From contig JBBDIG010000014.1 of the NCBI GenBank assembly GCA_040880525.1, positions 62,001-126,000 on the forward strand: 64,000 nucleotides of DNA. Reading direction: 5' to 3'. Each line of letters opens with the position of its first letter. The first letter of the stretch is position 1. Made by a program: the position numbers and the translations under genes. Source of the stretch: Bacteroidia bacterium. Lineage in GTDB: Bacteria > Bacteroidota > Bacteroidia > CAILMK01 > JBBDIG01. A model generated the notes under the pieces. It saw only the letters and a program-made list of their open reading frames with translations, was not told the DNA's origin and ran no database searches. Positions 44,580 through 54,168 of the stretch are shown here, one piece after another.

Positions 44580-45304
44580 TGAGATTAGCTTTTATAGGAA
44601 TATCCACAATACTGGCGGGTTTATCCTTTTCGGGTTGCCTCTATCGCATGGATCCCGATAAGGAGCCGGGTTATGAATATGCTCCGCAGATGTATCACGC
44701 TTTACCACTCGAACCCTACAGGGAAGAGGTAGACAAACGCCCGGAGCATAATCCCTTTAACATGAATATGCGAACGCCACCTGCCGGCACCGTGGCAAGA
44801 GGAAAACTTGACTATTTCTACCCAATTGAAAATACCAATGAAGGATATGAGAGAGCCGCGACAGAACTGAAGAATCCGCTGGAGAAGAATCAGAAAAATA
44901 TGGAGATCGGGCAAAAAAAGTATATGACCTTTTGCTATCCCTGCCATGGCACAACAGGGCAGGGTGATGGGCCGGTTATTAGTAATTTCATGGATGACGA
45001 TCCATCCAACGATAATAAATTTCCACCACCTCCTGCCTATACACTGGATTACAGGAGAACAATGCCCGAAGGACAGATCTATCATGTCGTTACCGTGGGA
45101 CGCAACGCAATGCCTCCTTATGCATCGCAAATATCTCCGGATGACCGTTGGCGCATTGTGATGTTTGTGCAGCAATTGCAAAAACTGGATGACACGACAG
45201 ATGAACAGGTGGAAGCCGCTGCCACAACTGCAGATACATCAGAAACCATAAACAAATCGGTAGAGATCATGGGGCAAGAGCCTGATACTGCCGGTAAGGA
45301 GTAA
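44579..45304 (+). CDS. actE: Alternative complex III subunit ActE (monoheme cytochrome c lipoprotein)
   Basis: 241 residues from ATG 44579; the longer frame from 44543 lies inside actD and is rejected. A lipoprotein signal (MRLAFIGISTILAGLSFSGC, Cys 20) puts it at the outer face of the inner membrane. One heme site CYPCH (about 120-124), with the distal Met in NAMPPYASQI, and an Asp/Thr/Ala-rich tail. As the likely electron exit subunit it would pass electrons to a terminal oxidase. Confidence 0.93.
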   Translation: MRLAFIGISTILAGLSFSGCLYRMDPDKEPGYEYAPQMYHALPLEPYREEVDKRPEHNPFNMNMRTPPAGTVARGKLDYFYPIENTNEGYERAATELKNPLEKNQKNMEIGQKKYMTFCYPCHGTTGQGDGPVISNFMDDDPSNDNKFPPPPAYTLDYRRTMPEGQIYHVVTVGRNAMPPYASQISPDDRWRIVMFVQQLQKLDDTTDEQVEAAATTADTSETINKSVEIMGQEPDTAGKE

Positions 45305-45336
45305 ACCAAGAAATAGCAGAAAAGAATAAACCGCGA

Positions 45337-46713
45337 ATGGAACTGCATAACGTTAAGGAAAAATTTATATTCACCGGCAGGTTAAAGGCAATTACCCTGG
45401 GAGTTACGTTACTGGGACTTATCCTCACCGTAATTGGTATGCTGGTAAATCCTGATGGCCGTCATGGGCATGGCGAATCCGTTACCCATGGCGTAGAACT
45501 ATCAGAGCAACAAAACGTGCATGAAGAGGAGGGAATTGATTATGCCACCGATCTTAAAGATCATCCTACTAAGGTGGTTGCAGACCATGATGCCGCCTCT
45601 GGTCATCATGAAAATATCGGGGCCAAGCGTTTTTGGGCTAACCTCCTTTTGAGCAGTACATTTTGGTTTCTCATTTCATTGTGCGGTACCTTTTTTATTG
45701 CCTTTAATTACCTGGCAAATGCAGGCTGGGCGGTTGTGCTAAATAGAATAGCCGAAGCAGTTGGAGTATATTTACCCATCTCTGCGGTTGCGCTGCTCAT
45801 CATTATGGCTTTTGGCAGCCACTCCATTTATCACTGGGCGCACGAAGCTGTCTACGAAGTGGGAAATCCCGAATACGACCCGCTGCTGGTCGGTAAACGG
45901 GAGTTCCTGAACGAAGGATTCCTGATGACCGGTTTCGTAATTTTTGCCGGTCTGATGATTCTCTTTACTTATTTATTCAGAAGAAACTCTCTTCTGGAGG
46001 ATGTAAACGGGGGACTTAAATATTATGACCGTTCTTTAAAATTTGCCGTATTCTTCCTGGTCGCTTTTGGCTTGGGAATTTCCTTCTTTGGTTTCGGTTT
46101 CCTTATGTCTACTAACCCGCACTGGTATAGCACCATCTATGGCGTGTATGTATTTGCGGGCATGTTCGTAGGTGGAATGACCGTAATTACCATGATCGCC
46201 ATTTTGCTGAAGAATGCAGGATTTTTGGCGGAGGTCAGAACCGAACATATCCATGATATGGGCAAGTTCATGTTTGCGTTCTCAATATTCTGGACCTATA
46301 TCTGGGTTTCGCAATTCCTGCTTATCTGGTATGGTAATATTCCTGAAGAAACCATCTATTATGACATGCGGTGGGCGCCTAACTGGAAAACTCTTTTCTG
46401 GTTAAATCTCATAATAAATTTCACTGTACCGCTACTGCTTCTTATGAGTCGGCACACCAAAAGGAATTTCAAGTTTCTGTTCGCCATTGGCATTGTAATC
46501 CTCATCGGACGTTTTATGGATATCTATCTGCTCATTATGCCTGATACCGTAGGGCTGGATGCCAGCACTTTTGGCTTCATTGAAATAGGATGCTGGCTGT
46601 TCTTCGGAGGCATCTTCGCATTCACTACGGCATGGGCGCTGAGCCGTGCCAATCTTATTCCGATGCACCATCCATACCTGGGCGAGAGTTTGCACCACGA
46701 GATTCCGGTATAG
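45337..46713 (+). CDS. actF: Alternative complex III subunit ActF (quinol-binding-like membrane protein)
   Basis: 458 residues with ten membrane helices, homologous to ActC. The sequence LNRIAEAVGVYLPISAVALL and SHSIYHWAHEAVYEVGNPEY, then KRNFKFLFAIGIVILIGRFM and MDIYLLIMPDTVG are characteristic of ActF in Bacteroidota. A histidine-rich loop (about 55-105) lies between helices 1 and 2. It is the last act gene; its final 59 bp overlap, on the other strand, the 3' end of the next gene. No cytochrome oxidase gene follows, unlike in many act operons. Confidence 0.95.
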   Translation: MELHNVKEKFIFTGRLKAITLGVTLLGLILTVIGMLVNPDGRHGHGESVTHGVELSEQQNVHEEEGIDYATDLKDHPTKVVADHDAASGHHENIGAKRFWANLLLSSTFWFLISLCGTFFIAFNYLANAGWAVVLNRIAEAVGVYLPISAVALLIIMAFGSHSIYHWAHEAVYEVGNPEYDPLLVGKREFLNEGFLMTGFVIFAGLMILFTYLFRRNSLLEDVNGGLKYYDRSLKFAVFFLVAFGLGISFFGFGFLMSTNPHWYSTIYGVYVFAGMFVGGMTVITMIAILLKNAGFLAEVRTEHIHDMGKFMFAFSIFWTYIWVSQFLLIWYGNIPEETIYYDMRWAPNWKTLFWLNLIINFTVPLLLLMSRHTKRNFKFLFAIGIVILIGRFMDIYLLIMPDTVGLDASTFGFIEIGCWLFFGGIFAFTTAWALSRANLIPMHHPYLGESLHHEIPV

Positions 46714-47431
46714 CAGATTTTTTAAAAACATACAGTTTCACCGGGCGCAATGCTTCGGGTGGAACCTTCAGCCACGGAGGAACATTGCCGGGCGTTCCCA
46801 TAAAACCATACTCCCTGGTCAATTGAAAATTACTGTTTTCAAAAATCTTCAGTAGATCCGAACGGCTATAATTCAGACAGCCTACCTTTTTATCGTAGTA
46901 AGTCTTTGCAGCGATTGGCTCATAAATGAATAATTCCGCCCCCGGTTTCATGGTTTCCCAAATGTCAGCAAGCATTGCATCAGGATGGGAAAAATGGTGA
47001 AACGTCTGGCGGATTATGATCTTATCAAAAACATAACGTGGCAAATTTGTTTTTTTCTTCCTGCCCTTAACCAATACTAGTTCATTGGTATTGGGAGTTG
47101 TCCGAAGTTCTGAATATTTGTCGCTTACAACATTTAATGTTCTGAGAGAATAACCATTTATTTCCTGGGCATAAATTGTAAGGCTGTCATAATTTATCAT
47201 CAATACGCCTTCCAGCCAACCCGTGGCAAAACCAATATCTGCAATTACCTCATTCGGCTGTAAATCATATACTTTGAATTCCTGCTCCATTGACTTAAGC
47301 ATAGAATCAGCATGGAGAATGAAACCGCTGTTATTCACAATGGACTCTTTCTTTTTCGCCAACCGGGTGCTGCTACATGATAAATTAATGATTAAAAGCA
47401 GCCCTAAGAATAAGTAAAATAAAAATTTCAT
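46655..47431 (-). CDS. Lipoprotein with a class I methyltransferase-like domain
   Basis: 258 residues. The N-terminus MKFLFYLFLGLLLIINLSCS is a lipoprotein signal with Cys 19, followed by a basic linker (STRLAKKKESIVNN). From about residue 58 the sequence is a class I SAM methyltransferase-like fold: motif I as VIADIGFATGWLEG (62-75), then DKIIIRQTFHHFSHPDAMLA (motif IV-like) and LADIWETMKPGAELFIYEPI (motif VI-like). Motif I has D-x-G-x-A-T-G, close to the consensus. A periplasmic methyltransferase fold is unexpected since SAM is cytoplasmic. The 3' end overlaps actF by 59 bp in convergent orientation. Similar Bacteroidota lipoproteins exist to my knowledge, but the role is unknown. Confidence 0.75.
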   Translation of the reverse strand: MKFLFYLFLGLLLIINLSCSSTRLAKKKESIVNNSGFILHADSMLKSMEQEFKVYDLQPNEVIADIGFATGWLEGVLMINYDSLTIYAQEINGYSLRTLNVVSDKYSELRTTPNTNELVLVKGRKKKTNLPRYVFDKIIIRQTFHHFSHPDAMLADIWETMKPGAELFIYEPIAAKTYYDKKVGCLNYSRSDLLKIFENSNFQLTREYGFMGTPGNVPPWLKVPPEALRPVKLYVFKKSAIPESRGANSRPGMDGASE

Positions 47432-47518
47432 AAAATGAGAATTTCGTGTATTTATAAATTCTTCAGCAACATTTAAATAATAGTAATGCTGTTTCTGGAA
47501 TTTTCTTGTGCCAATGTT

Positions 47519-49024
47519 TCATTTTTTGATCAACCGCCCATAAATTTCATTTAGCTCCTGCAGATGGTTGGCCAGCGCATTTTTTGTTTGGCCAGGAAGC
47601 ATTCGCCACTCCCAGTTGCCAAAGCTGGTGCCGGGACGATTCATTATATGCTGCTCATCCAGGTTAAGGATATCCTGCATGGGTATTACCGCTATACCGG
47701 CCACAGATTGAAGAGCCAGGCGGTGCAGGCTATCAGCTACCGTGCTATCGCTTAATTCTTTACCCAAATACAGATGAAGATTTGTCCGTTCCTTTTCGGA
47801 AATGAGTTTATACCAGCCCCGCAATGTAGCATTATCATGTGTTCCGGTGTAAACGATGCTGTTGGGAATATGATTATGTGGGACAAAAGGATTCTCGCGC
47901 ATATCGTCTCCGAATGCATATTGTAAAACCCGCATTCCTGGTAATTCAAATTGATCCCTCAAATCATGCACAGCCTGGTCTATGGTTCCGAGATCTTCGG
48001 CAATAAATGGCATGGAAGGAAACAAGCCTTTGAGATGATGAAAAAAATCATGGCCGGGGGTAGTTGCCCATTGCCCGTTCATAGCAGTTTCTTCACCGGC
48101 AGGAATTTCCCAAAATGCTGAAAAGGCACGGAAATGATCCAGCCGTACGAGATCGAACAGGGCAAGATTCTGCCTCAGCCGGCTGAACCACCAGCGGTAA
48201 TGGTCTTCCTGCATTACATCCCAATCGTATACCGGGGTTCCCCACAACTGTCCGGTTTCACTAAAGAAATCGGGAGGCACACCGGAAACCGATACAGGTT
48301 CAAAAGCCTCATTCAACTTAAACATTTCGGTGTGCGCCCAGCAATCGGTACTATCGAAATTCACATAAAAGGGCACATCCCCGATCATGTGAATTCCCTG
48401 CGAATGAGCATAATCCCGCAGCTTTTCCCATTGCTTAAAAAAGAGATATTGCAGGAATTTTTCTTTCTCAATAATATCAGATAAATCTTCCGCAGCTTGT
48501 TTCAGTGCTTTAAGTTGTCGCTGGGCCAGATCTTCAGGCCATTGATCCCAGCTCTTGTTTTGGCAGGCAGTGCGCAGCGCCATATAAAGCGCGTAGTCGT
48601 GAAGCCAATCCTTATTGTGCTCGCAAAAATCAATATATTCTTTGCTTTTATTTTTTGATTTCCAGCGAACAAAAGCTTTATCTAGTATTTCTTTTTTGAA
48701 TTGAATTACTTCCGGAAAATTTACTTTATTGTTTTTAAATTTCCCTGCATGCGGTAAATCTTCCTGCGACAGGAATCCGGCTTGCAGCAATCCTTCAGGG
48801 CTGATGAGCAGGACGTTGCCGGCAAAAGCTGAAGGGCTGCTGTAGGGAGAATTGCCGCTTTCATTGCGGGTTGGCGAGAGCGGGAGCAATTGCCAGTATC
48901 GTTGCCCGGCCGCTGCCAGGAAGTCCACAAAATTGTAAGCTTCCGGACCCATATCGCCAATTCCATAAGGAGAGGGCAAAGAAGTGATATGAATAAGAAT
49001 TCCGCTGCTTCTTTCAAATCTCAT
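47519..49024 (-). CDS. malQ: 4-alpha-glucanotransferase (amylomaltase)
   Basis: GH77 enzyme that transfers alpha-1,4-glucan segments between chains and releases glucose (cytoplasm). 501 residues, the typical length of the short MalQ type. Signatures: RSSGILIHITSLPSPYGIGD at the N-terminus, the catalytic nucleophile Asp in VRLDHFRAFSAFWEIPAG, the acid/base Glu in FIAEDLGTI, and NSIVYTGTHDNATLRGWYKL. Its ATG overlaps the treY stop by 11 bp, so it is the last gene of the operon treZ-GH57-treY-malQ. Confidence 0.96.
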   Translation of the reverse strand: MRFERSSGILIHITSLPSPYGIGDMGPEAYNFVDFLAAAGQRYWQLLPLSPTRNESGNSPYSSPSAFAGNVLLISPEGLLQAGFLSQEDLPHAGKFKNNKVNFPEVIQFKKEILDKAFVRWKSKNKSKEYIDFCEHNKDWLHDYALYMALRTACQNKSWDQWPEDLAQRQLKALKQAAEDLSDIIEKEKFLQYLFFKQWEKLRDYAHSQGIHMIGDVPFYVNFDSTDCWAHTEMFKLNEAFEPVSVSGVPPDFFSETGQLWGTPVYDWDVMQEDHYRWWFSRLRQNLALFDLVRLDHFRAFSAFWEIPAGEETAMNGQWATTPGHDFFHHLKGLFPSMPFIAEDLGTIDQAVHDLRDQFELPGMRVLQYAFGDDMRENPFVPHNHIPNSIVYTGTHDNATLRGWYKLISEKERTNLHLYLGKELSDSTVADSLHRLALQSVAGIAVIPMQDILNLDEQHIMNRPGTSFGNWEWRMLPGQTKNALANHLQELNEIYGRLIKK

Positions 49025-51722
49025 TAGATGCGGGTTTTAAAATGGCTACCGGGAATTTCCCCAGGATTTGTTTAAGAAGGAGCATTCCGTTGCCTGATTC
49101 CAGGTTTTCGCTGGTGTAAATATTTGTCCATACTTCTGGCGCGCCAGGTGGCAAAGTGAGCAATGCATCCTGCCATACCTGTGCGCCAATGGGATATTTT
49201 CCCTCCCGACATAAAGGCACGACTAACCGTGGCACAACAACTACGCAATAGTCGTTTCCTGATTTCCGCGCAAAGCATAGCGCTTTCTCGCTAAATGCTT
49301 CCGAAACCCTGAGGGGCAAATATTCTCCTTCTTCAAACAGATTTGGCAGACTTTTCCTGAATTGCAAGGCCTTGTACAAAACGAATATTTTCAGGTGGCC
49401 ATCAGCGGAATTCTCCAGCAAATTGCTGTTTAAAGATTCCGGATCTGCCGTGGTCATTTCATTAACGAACTTAGTTCGCAGATCATAATCTACCGGCCTG
49501 CGATTATCAGGATCTACATAACTGAGGTCCCAGAGTTCGGAACCCTGGTAAATGTCTGGAATGCCGGGAGCCGTAACCTTCAGCAGGCTCTGCCCGAGTG
49601 AATAAATCGCTCCGCAAAAGGCAAGCTTTTCTGCAAAAATTCTGAATGAATTTAAAAACCTGGCGCTGCATAAAATTGACTCCAAAAATTCCATCACTCC
49701 CTTTTCATAGGCCACATCAGGTGCTGCCCAACTGGAATGTACTTTGGCCTCACGCAAGGCTTTTTCGAGGTAGGCTTTTGTTCGATTAATGAAATCCTTG
49801 TTTATATCATAGGGCCAGGCGCCCAGGAGGCTCTGGTAAATAAAATATTCCTCATTCCTGTCCGGCAGATTTTTATTTCCTCTTGCCGCAGCATTTAATG
49901 TATGCCAGCGGTTCATTTCGCTAAACCACTCTTCGGGTATTTCACTCAGCACATTTATGCGCAGGCGGGCATCCTCCCCACGGTTCGTATCGTGGGTGGC
50001 TGTCGCATTAATAGAGCGCGGGAAATGTGATTGTCTGTGCAGCATTTTACGATGAAAGCTGCCTGCTCCCATTCCAAATACGGAAGGATTATCTCCAACT
50101 TCATTATGAGAAATCAAAGGATTGTAGGAATAGAAAGTGGTGTCTTCAATCCCTTTGGCCGCAAGCGGGCCGGTAAACTGCTGGCAGCGCTGAAGGAAAA
50201 AATACTGATCACCCTCGTCTGCATCAGCATGGCCGGTAAAGGTATTAAGCAGGTAATCCAGCTCTGGCCGGAGGGTGGGCAGCATGTGGCAGGCAGTTTT
50301 ATGCGCCTTCGTGATGATTTCGTATTCTCCCTGTCGTAGCGGGAATTTCTGCGGATAGATCCTGTACACAGGCCAGGCCGCAAGAAAACCCGCCAAAGCT
50401 TCCGTCCATTCCAATATCCTGGTTGCCTCATGAGCCGCTAACAGGCTGCATGATTTCATCCATTCCACAAGGTTCTGCAATTCGCCCCCCATCCGGGTTT
50501 TCAGGATAAATATTTTATTCTTAAAAACCTGTTCTTCATAAGAAAGAGGTTCTCCGCTAATGCGGCTGTATGCTTCTTTGATGGGTGCTGCCCCTTCAGG
50601 ATCCGTGAAAAGCTGGCTGACCGTACTCAGAAATCCATAGCCGCTGGTGCCTTCAATGGGCCAGCGATGCGGCAGATGCTCACTCAATTCGAGGATTTTT
50701 TCCACCACGATGAATTTCTCTCTGCCCACCAAATTGCGCAGGCGGTGCAAATAACCTTCAGGATCATTTAGCCCGTCAATATGGTCAATGCGCAGACCGT
50801 CAATTAAGCCTTCATTACAAAGTTTCCCGATAAATTGGTGGTAGCTATTAAATACCTGCTCATCTTCCATGCGCAGACAGATAAGATCATTGATCGTAAA
50901 AAACCGCCTGTAGTTGATCTTTTCTTCGGGAGTACGCCAATGAACAAGCCTGAAATACTGCTGGTCCAGCATTTCGCTAAGCAATTCAGCAGAAGCATTT
51001 ATTTTCTTTAACCCGTGGAGGATCGAGTCCAGTGCATTTTTATTTTCCTTTAAATATTCAATTAAGTTGTTTTTTGCAAGATGCCATTCGTCCGGGTTTG
51101 CCTGGATTTTTAATTTCCATTCCCATTCCTTCAGGAAATAAAAATCCTTTTCCCGTGCTTTTGTATTAAAATTTAAAATTTGATTTAATAAAAATGAATA
51201 TGAATTTTTACTGACGGGATATTTATTTTCAAAATATTCAATAAAAAATCCTTTTTCAAAAACGATCTTCAGGTCCCCATTTGAGATGGCTTCCTTGGCT
51301 TCAGTACCCAGAAACGGAGCCATCACTTTCCCCGTGAATTCTTCTTCAGGAAACTGCCAGTCAATATCGAAACTGTGATAATAACGGGATTCAGGGCCAA
51401 GTTCAAATATATCGTGGAGCCACGGGTTGCTACAGTGAAAGGCCATGTGGTTGGGTACAATGTCCTGAAGCCAGCCCATCTCGCGCTCCTTCATTTCCTG
51501 CTTAATCTCCCGCCATTCATCCAGCGTTCCGATCTCTTCGTTCACGCATAAGGGATTAACCACATCATAGCCGTGTGTGCTGCCGGGCCGGGCCTGGAAA
51601 ACGGGAGAGGCATAAATGGTGGAAATCCCCAGCTTTTGAAGATAAGGCAATTGCTTCCGCAACTGCCGGAAGGTAAAATCTTTATTGAACTGGATACGGT
51701 AAGTTGCCGCAGGCTTGTGCAT
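49014..51722 (-). CDS. treY: Malto-oligosyltrehalose synthase
   Basis: GH13 enzyme that isomerises the reducing end of alpha-1,4-glucans to a trehalose unit. 902 residues, usual for TreY. Seen: N-terminal ATYRIQFNKDFTFRQLRKQL and LPYLQKLGISTIYASPVFQA, DIVPNHMAFHCSNPWLHDIF, catalytic region LIDGLRIDHIDGLNDPEGYL and FIVVEKILELSEHLPH, and STATHDTNRGEDARLRI-like ATATHDTNRGEDARLRINVL, all TreY-specific. TreZ, its partner that releases trehalose, is two genes upstream in the same operon. 4 bp downstream of the GH57 gene. Confidence 0.95.
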   Translation of the reverse strand: MHKPAATYRIQFNKDFTFRQLRKQLPYLQKLGISTIYASPVFQARPGSTHGYDVVNPLCVNEEIGTLDEWREIKQEMKEREMGWLQDIVPNHMAFHCSNPWLHDIFELGPESRYYHSFDIDWQFPEEEFTGKVMAPFLGTEAKEAISNGDLKIVFEKGFFIEYFENKYPVSKNSYSFLLNQILNFNTKAREKDFYFLKEWEWKLKIQANPDEWHLAKNNLIEYLKENKNALDSILHGLKKINASAELLSEMLDQQYFRLVHWRTPEEKINYRRFFTINDLICLRMEDEQVFNSYHQFIGKLCNEGLIDGLRIDHIDGLNDPEGYLHRLRNLVGREKFIVVEKILELSEHLPHRWPIEGTSGYGFLSTVSQLFTDPEGAAPIKEAYSRISGEPLSYEEQVFKNKIFILKTRMGGELQNLVEWMKSCSLLAAHEATRILEWTEALAGFLAAWPVYRIYPQKFPLRQGEYEIITKAHKTACHMLPTLRPELDYLLNTFTGHADADEGDQYFFLQRCQQFTGPLAAKGIEDTTFYSYNPLISHNEVGDNPSVFGMGAGSFHRKMLHRQSHFPRSINATATHDTNRGEDARLRINVLSEIPEEWFSEMNRWHTLNAAARGNKNLPDRNEEYFIYQSLLGAWPYDINKDFINRTKAYLEKALREAKVHSSWAAPDVAYEKGVMEFLESILCSARFLNSFRIFAEKLAFCGAIYSLGQSLLKVTAPGIPDIYQGSELWDLSYVDPDNRRPVDYDLRTKFVNEMTTADPESLNSNLLENSADGHLKIFVLYKALQFRKSLPNLFEEGEYLPLRVSEAFSEKALCFARKSGNDYCVVVVPRLVVPLCREGKYPIGAQVWQDALLTLPPGAPEVWTNIYTSENLESGNGMLLLKQILGKFPVAILKPASNEI

Positions 51723-51726
51723 AGGA

Positions 51727-54162
51727 TCAGATAATGAGATTCAGCCGCTTATATGTTTCATTAAATAATGCACACCAGTTGCCGGCATCATTGTCTCCGG
51801 TTTCGCAACGATCCATGTATTCGCCATAAACCTGTGCTCTGATCTGGTAGGCGATATTCTGTGCATTCCAGTACCCCGGCTCCATGCCGCTTTTTTCGAT
51901 ATATGAAAGCAGCGTGGCCACATACTTTAGCTGCTCCAGGTTTTTTGGATCCTCTGCCAGGTGCTGCATTTCCTTCGCTACTTGTTCATCGGCAAGGAAA
52001 TTCAGGGTTATAAAATCCAGCTTCATATTGATCTTTCCCGCTGATTCCAGCATTTTCTTTAATACCTCAAGATTAATTTTTTCTTGCTTAAAAATATTCA
52101 CCAATCTGGTATTCACGGCAAGTTCCATTGGGATTCGGAGCTGACGAGGCACCTGCATATTGATCTCATTATATACCTGCAAAAGTGGAAAGTTGCTTTC
52201 ATAAAGCTGGTAAATAGCACCCTCCACGTGTTGCATGGTTTGCTCTGTAACCAGATCCATGATCTTTCGCTGGTCGTCCCGGAACAGATGCCAGAAGGAG
52301 TAATTGTGGCTGCCGAAATATTTATCCATCAGATTGAATATTTCATAGATCCCGCTTTTATGAAAAGCCTGTACAATGCTGTCATGCAATTCATTCAGGG
52401 CATCGGTGCTGATGTAGGGCCGCACTCCGCCAAAAAGATGGTGCTCTCCCAGGTGGATTACCGCGTACGATATATCGGTTTTTTCCCGCGTTATCTGCGA
52501 TTGCAGGAGCACACGGCCAATTACGAGTTTCTGTTTTCCTGCTTCGTAAAATTCCCGTTTCAAGGAATGCGTATTGAAGCTATAGATCGCAAGTTCTTCA
52601 GGAAATTCTTCGAAAATGGATGAGACGGCAAAGTGAGCACCTACCCGTAACATATTTACCATCATCGGCTTTACGTGGCGATTGTAGGCAATAGCAGCAT
52701 TGTCATATTTCCTGATATTGCTCGGAATATTTTCGAGGTGGCGCACAAATTCATCCTCATATTTATTGCCGCTAACCTCTTCTGCCAATTGCATTGCACG
52801 GGTGGCGTAAAGTATATCCTGCATGGATTCAATGCCGGTTACTTCATCGAAAAACCAACCACAGCTTGTGTACATCAACATGCAGTGGTATTGCATTTCC
52901 AGCAGCTTGAGGAGCTTTATCTGCTGCTCATCTTCCAGCTCCTGTCCAAAATTTTCCCGGAGGAAGGATTCAACATTCTCATCGGCACGGTCGGCTACTA
53001 CCCGGATATATTTGTTGCGAACATCCCACGGATTCTTTGTGAACGCCTTCATCTCCTCTTCGTAAAGAACAACACACGTGTCGCGAAGCCAATCAAAGGT
53101 TTCACGGAGGGGCTTTCGCCATTCCTGATTCCAGCCCTTGTTTCCTCCGGTATTGCAACCGCAGTCGCTCTTCCATCTTTCCACTCCGTGGTAACAGCTC
53201 CAGGAGGTGTTTTCCAATATTTCTACCTCATGCTCCGGAGGATGCTTTTCCAGATATTCTGCATAGATAGTTAGTTGCTGATCAGGATGTGCTTCTTTGA
53301 TGGTATGCAGGCAATATGAAAGCGCCATTTCGCCCAATTCGTGATGGTGGCCGTAGCTTTCTCCGTCTGTGGCGATATGTACCAGTTGCGGGATTTCTTC
53401 ATCCGTAAATTGCCCCAGCAGCCGCTGGGCAAAAGCTTCCCCGTTGTTGAGCAATCCTTCAAAAGCTACCGCCTGGGAAGCTGGTCCATCATAGAAAAAC
53501 AGGTTGATCTTTTTGCCGGAAGGCAGATTGTACACGTAAGAATGACGCGGGTTTATCTTCGCATTGGTGCCATCCTGCCAATCATTTTCGTCTTTTCTGC
53601 GAAAGCGCCTGGCCTGGTAGGGAGAAAGTATGGTGAACGCAATACCGTTTTCTGCCAGTACCTCAAGCGTTTCAGTATTGGCGGCAGTTTCGCCCAGCCA
53701 CATTCCTTCCGGGTCTCTGCCGAAACGCCTCTTAAAATCTTCGATCCCCCATTTCACCTGTGTTTCTTTGTCTCTGCGATTGGCCAGCGGCATTATGAGG
53801 TGATTGTAGGCCTGGGCGATGGCTGATCCGTGACCAGAAAAATATTCCCGGCTTTCTTTGTCAGCCTGCAGTACTGCCTCATAAATGTGCGGAACTTCGG
53901 TTTCCATCCAGGTGAGAAGGGTAGGCCCGATGTTGAAGCTCATGCGCGAATAGTTATTGATAATATCCAGGATCGCCCCTTCCTCATTGAGAATTCGTGA
54001 GGCGGTATTGCGGCTATAGCACTCGGCATTGATGCGGTGATTCCAGTCATGGTATGGATATGCCGAATCCTGCACCTCCACTTTGTTCAGCCAGGGATTT
54101 TCTCTTGGAGGCTGATAAAAGTGGCCGTGGATGCAGACGTACTTTTTATTATTTCTACTCAT
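51727..54162 (-). CDS. GH57 family protein with DUF3536 domain
   Basis: 811 residues. The N-terminal GH57 region has HGHFYQPPRENPWLNKVEVQ and NIGPTLLTWMETEVPHIYEA, the likely nucleophile Glu in GMWLGETAANTETLEVL (about 155-171), and the likely acid/base Asp in LVHIATDGESYGHHHELGEM (about 260-279). The rest is the DUF3536 region (from about 350) with the Cys pair CGCNTG. GH57 enzymes act on alpha-glucans as amylases or branching enzymes; the activity of the DUF3536 subgroup is not settled to my knowledge. Position between treZ and treY (gaps of 6 and 4 bp) points to a role in preparing or trimming glucan for TreY. Confidence 0.9.
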   Translation of the reverse strand: MSRNNKKYVCIHGHFYQPPRENPWLNKVEVQDSAYPYHDWNHRINAECYSRNTASRILNEEGAILDIINNYSRMSFNIGPTLLTWMETEVPHIYEAVLQADKESREYFSGHGSAIAQAYNHLIMPLANRRDKETQVKWGIEDFKRRFGRDPEGMWLGETAANTETLEVLAENGIAFTILSPYQARRFRRKDENDWQDGTNAKINPRHSYVYNLPSGKKINLFFYDGPASQAVAFEGLLNNGEAFAQRLLGQFTDEEIPQLVHIATDGESYGHHHELGEMALSYCLHTIKEAHPDQQLTIYAEYLEKHPPEHEVEILENTSWSCYHGVERWKSDCGCNTGGNKGWNQEWRKPLRETFDWLRDTCVVLYEEEMKAFTKNPWDVRNKYIRVVADRADENVESFLRENFGQELEDEQQIKLLKLLEMQYHCMLMYTSCGWFFDEVTGIESMQDILYATRAMQLAEEVSGNKYEDEFVRHLENIPSNIRKYDNAAIAYNRHVKPMMVNMLRVGAHFAVSSIFEEFPEELAIYSFNTHSLKREFYEAGKQKLVIGRVLLQSQITREKTDISYAVIHLGEHHLFGGVRPYISTDALNELHDSIVQAFHKSGIYEIFNLMDKYFGSHNYSFWHLFRDDQRKIMDLVTEQTMQHVEGAIYQLYESNFPLLQVYNEINMQVPRQLRIPMELAVNTRLVNIFKQEKINLEVLKKMLESAGKINMKLDFITLNFLADEQVAKEMQHLAEDPKNLEQLKYVATLLSYIEKSGMEPGYWNAQNIAYQIRAQVYGEYMDRCETGDNDAGNWCALFNETYKRLNLII

Positions 54163-54168
54163 TAAAAT

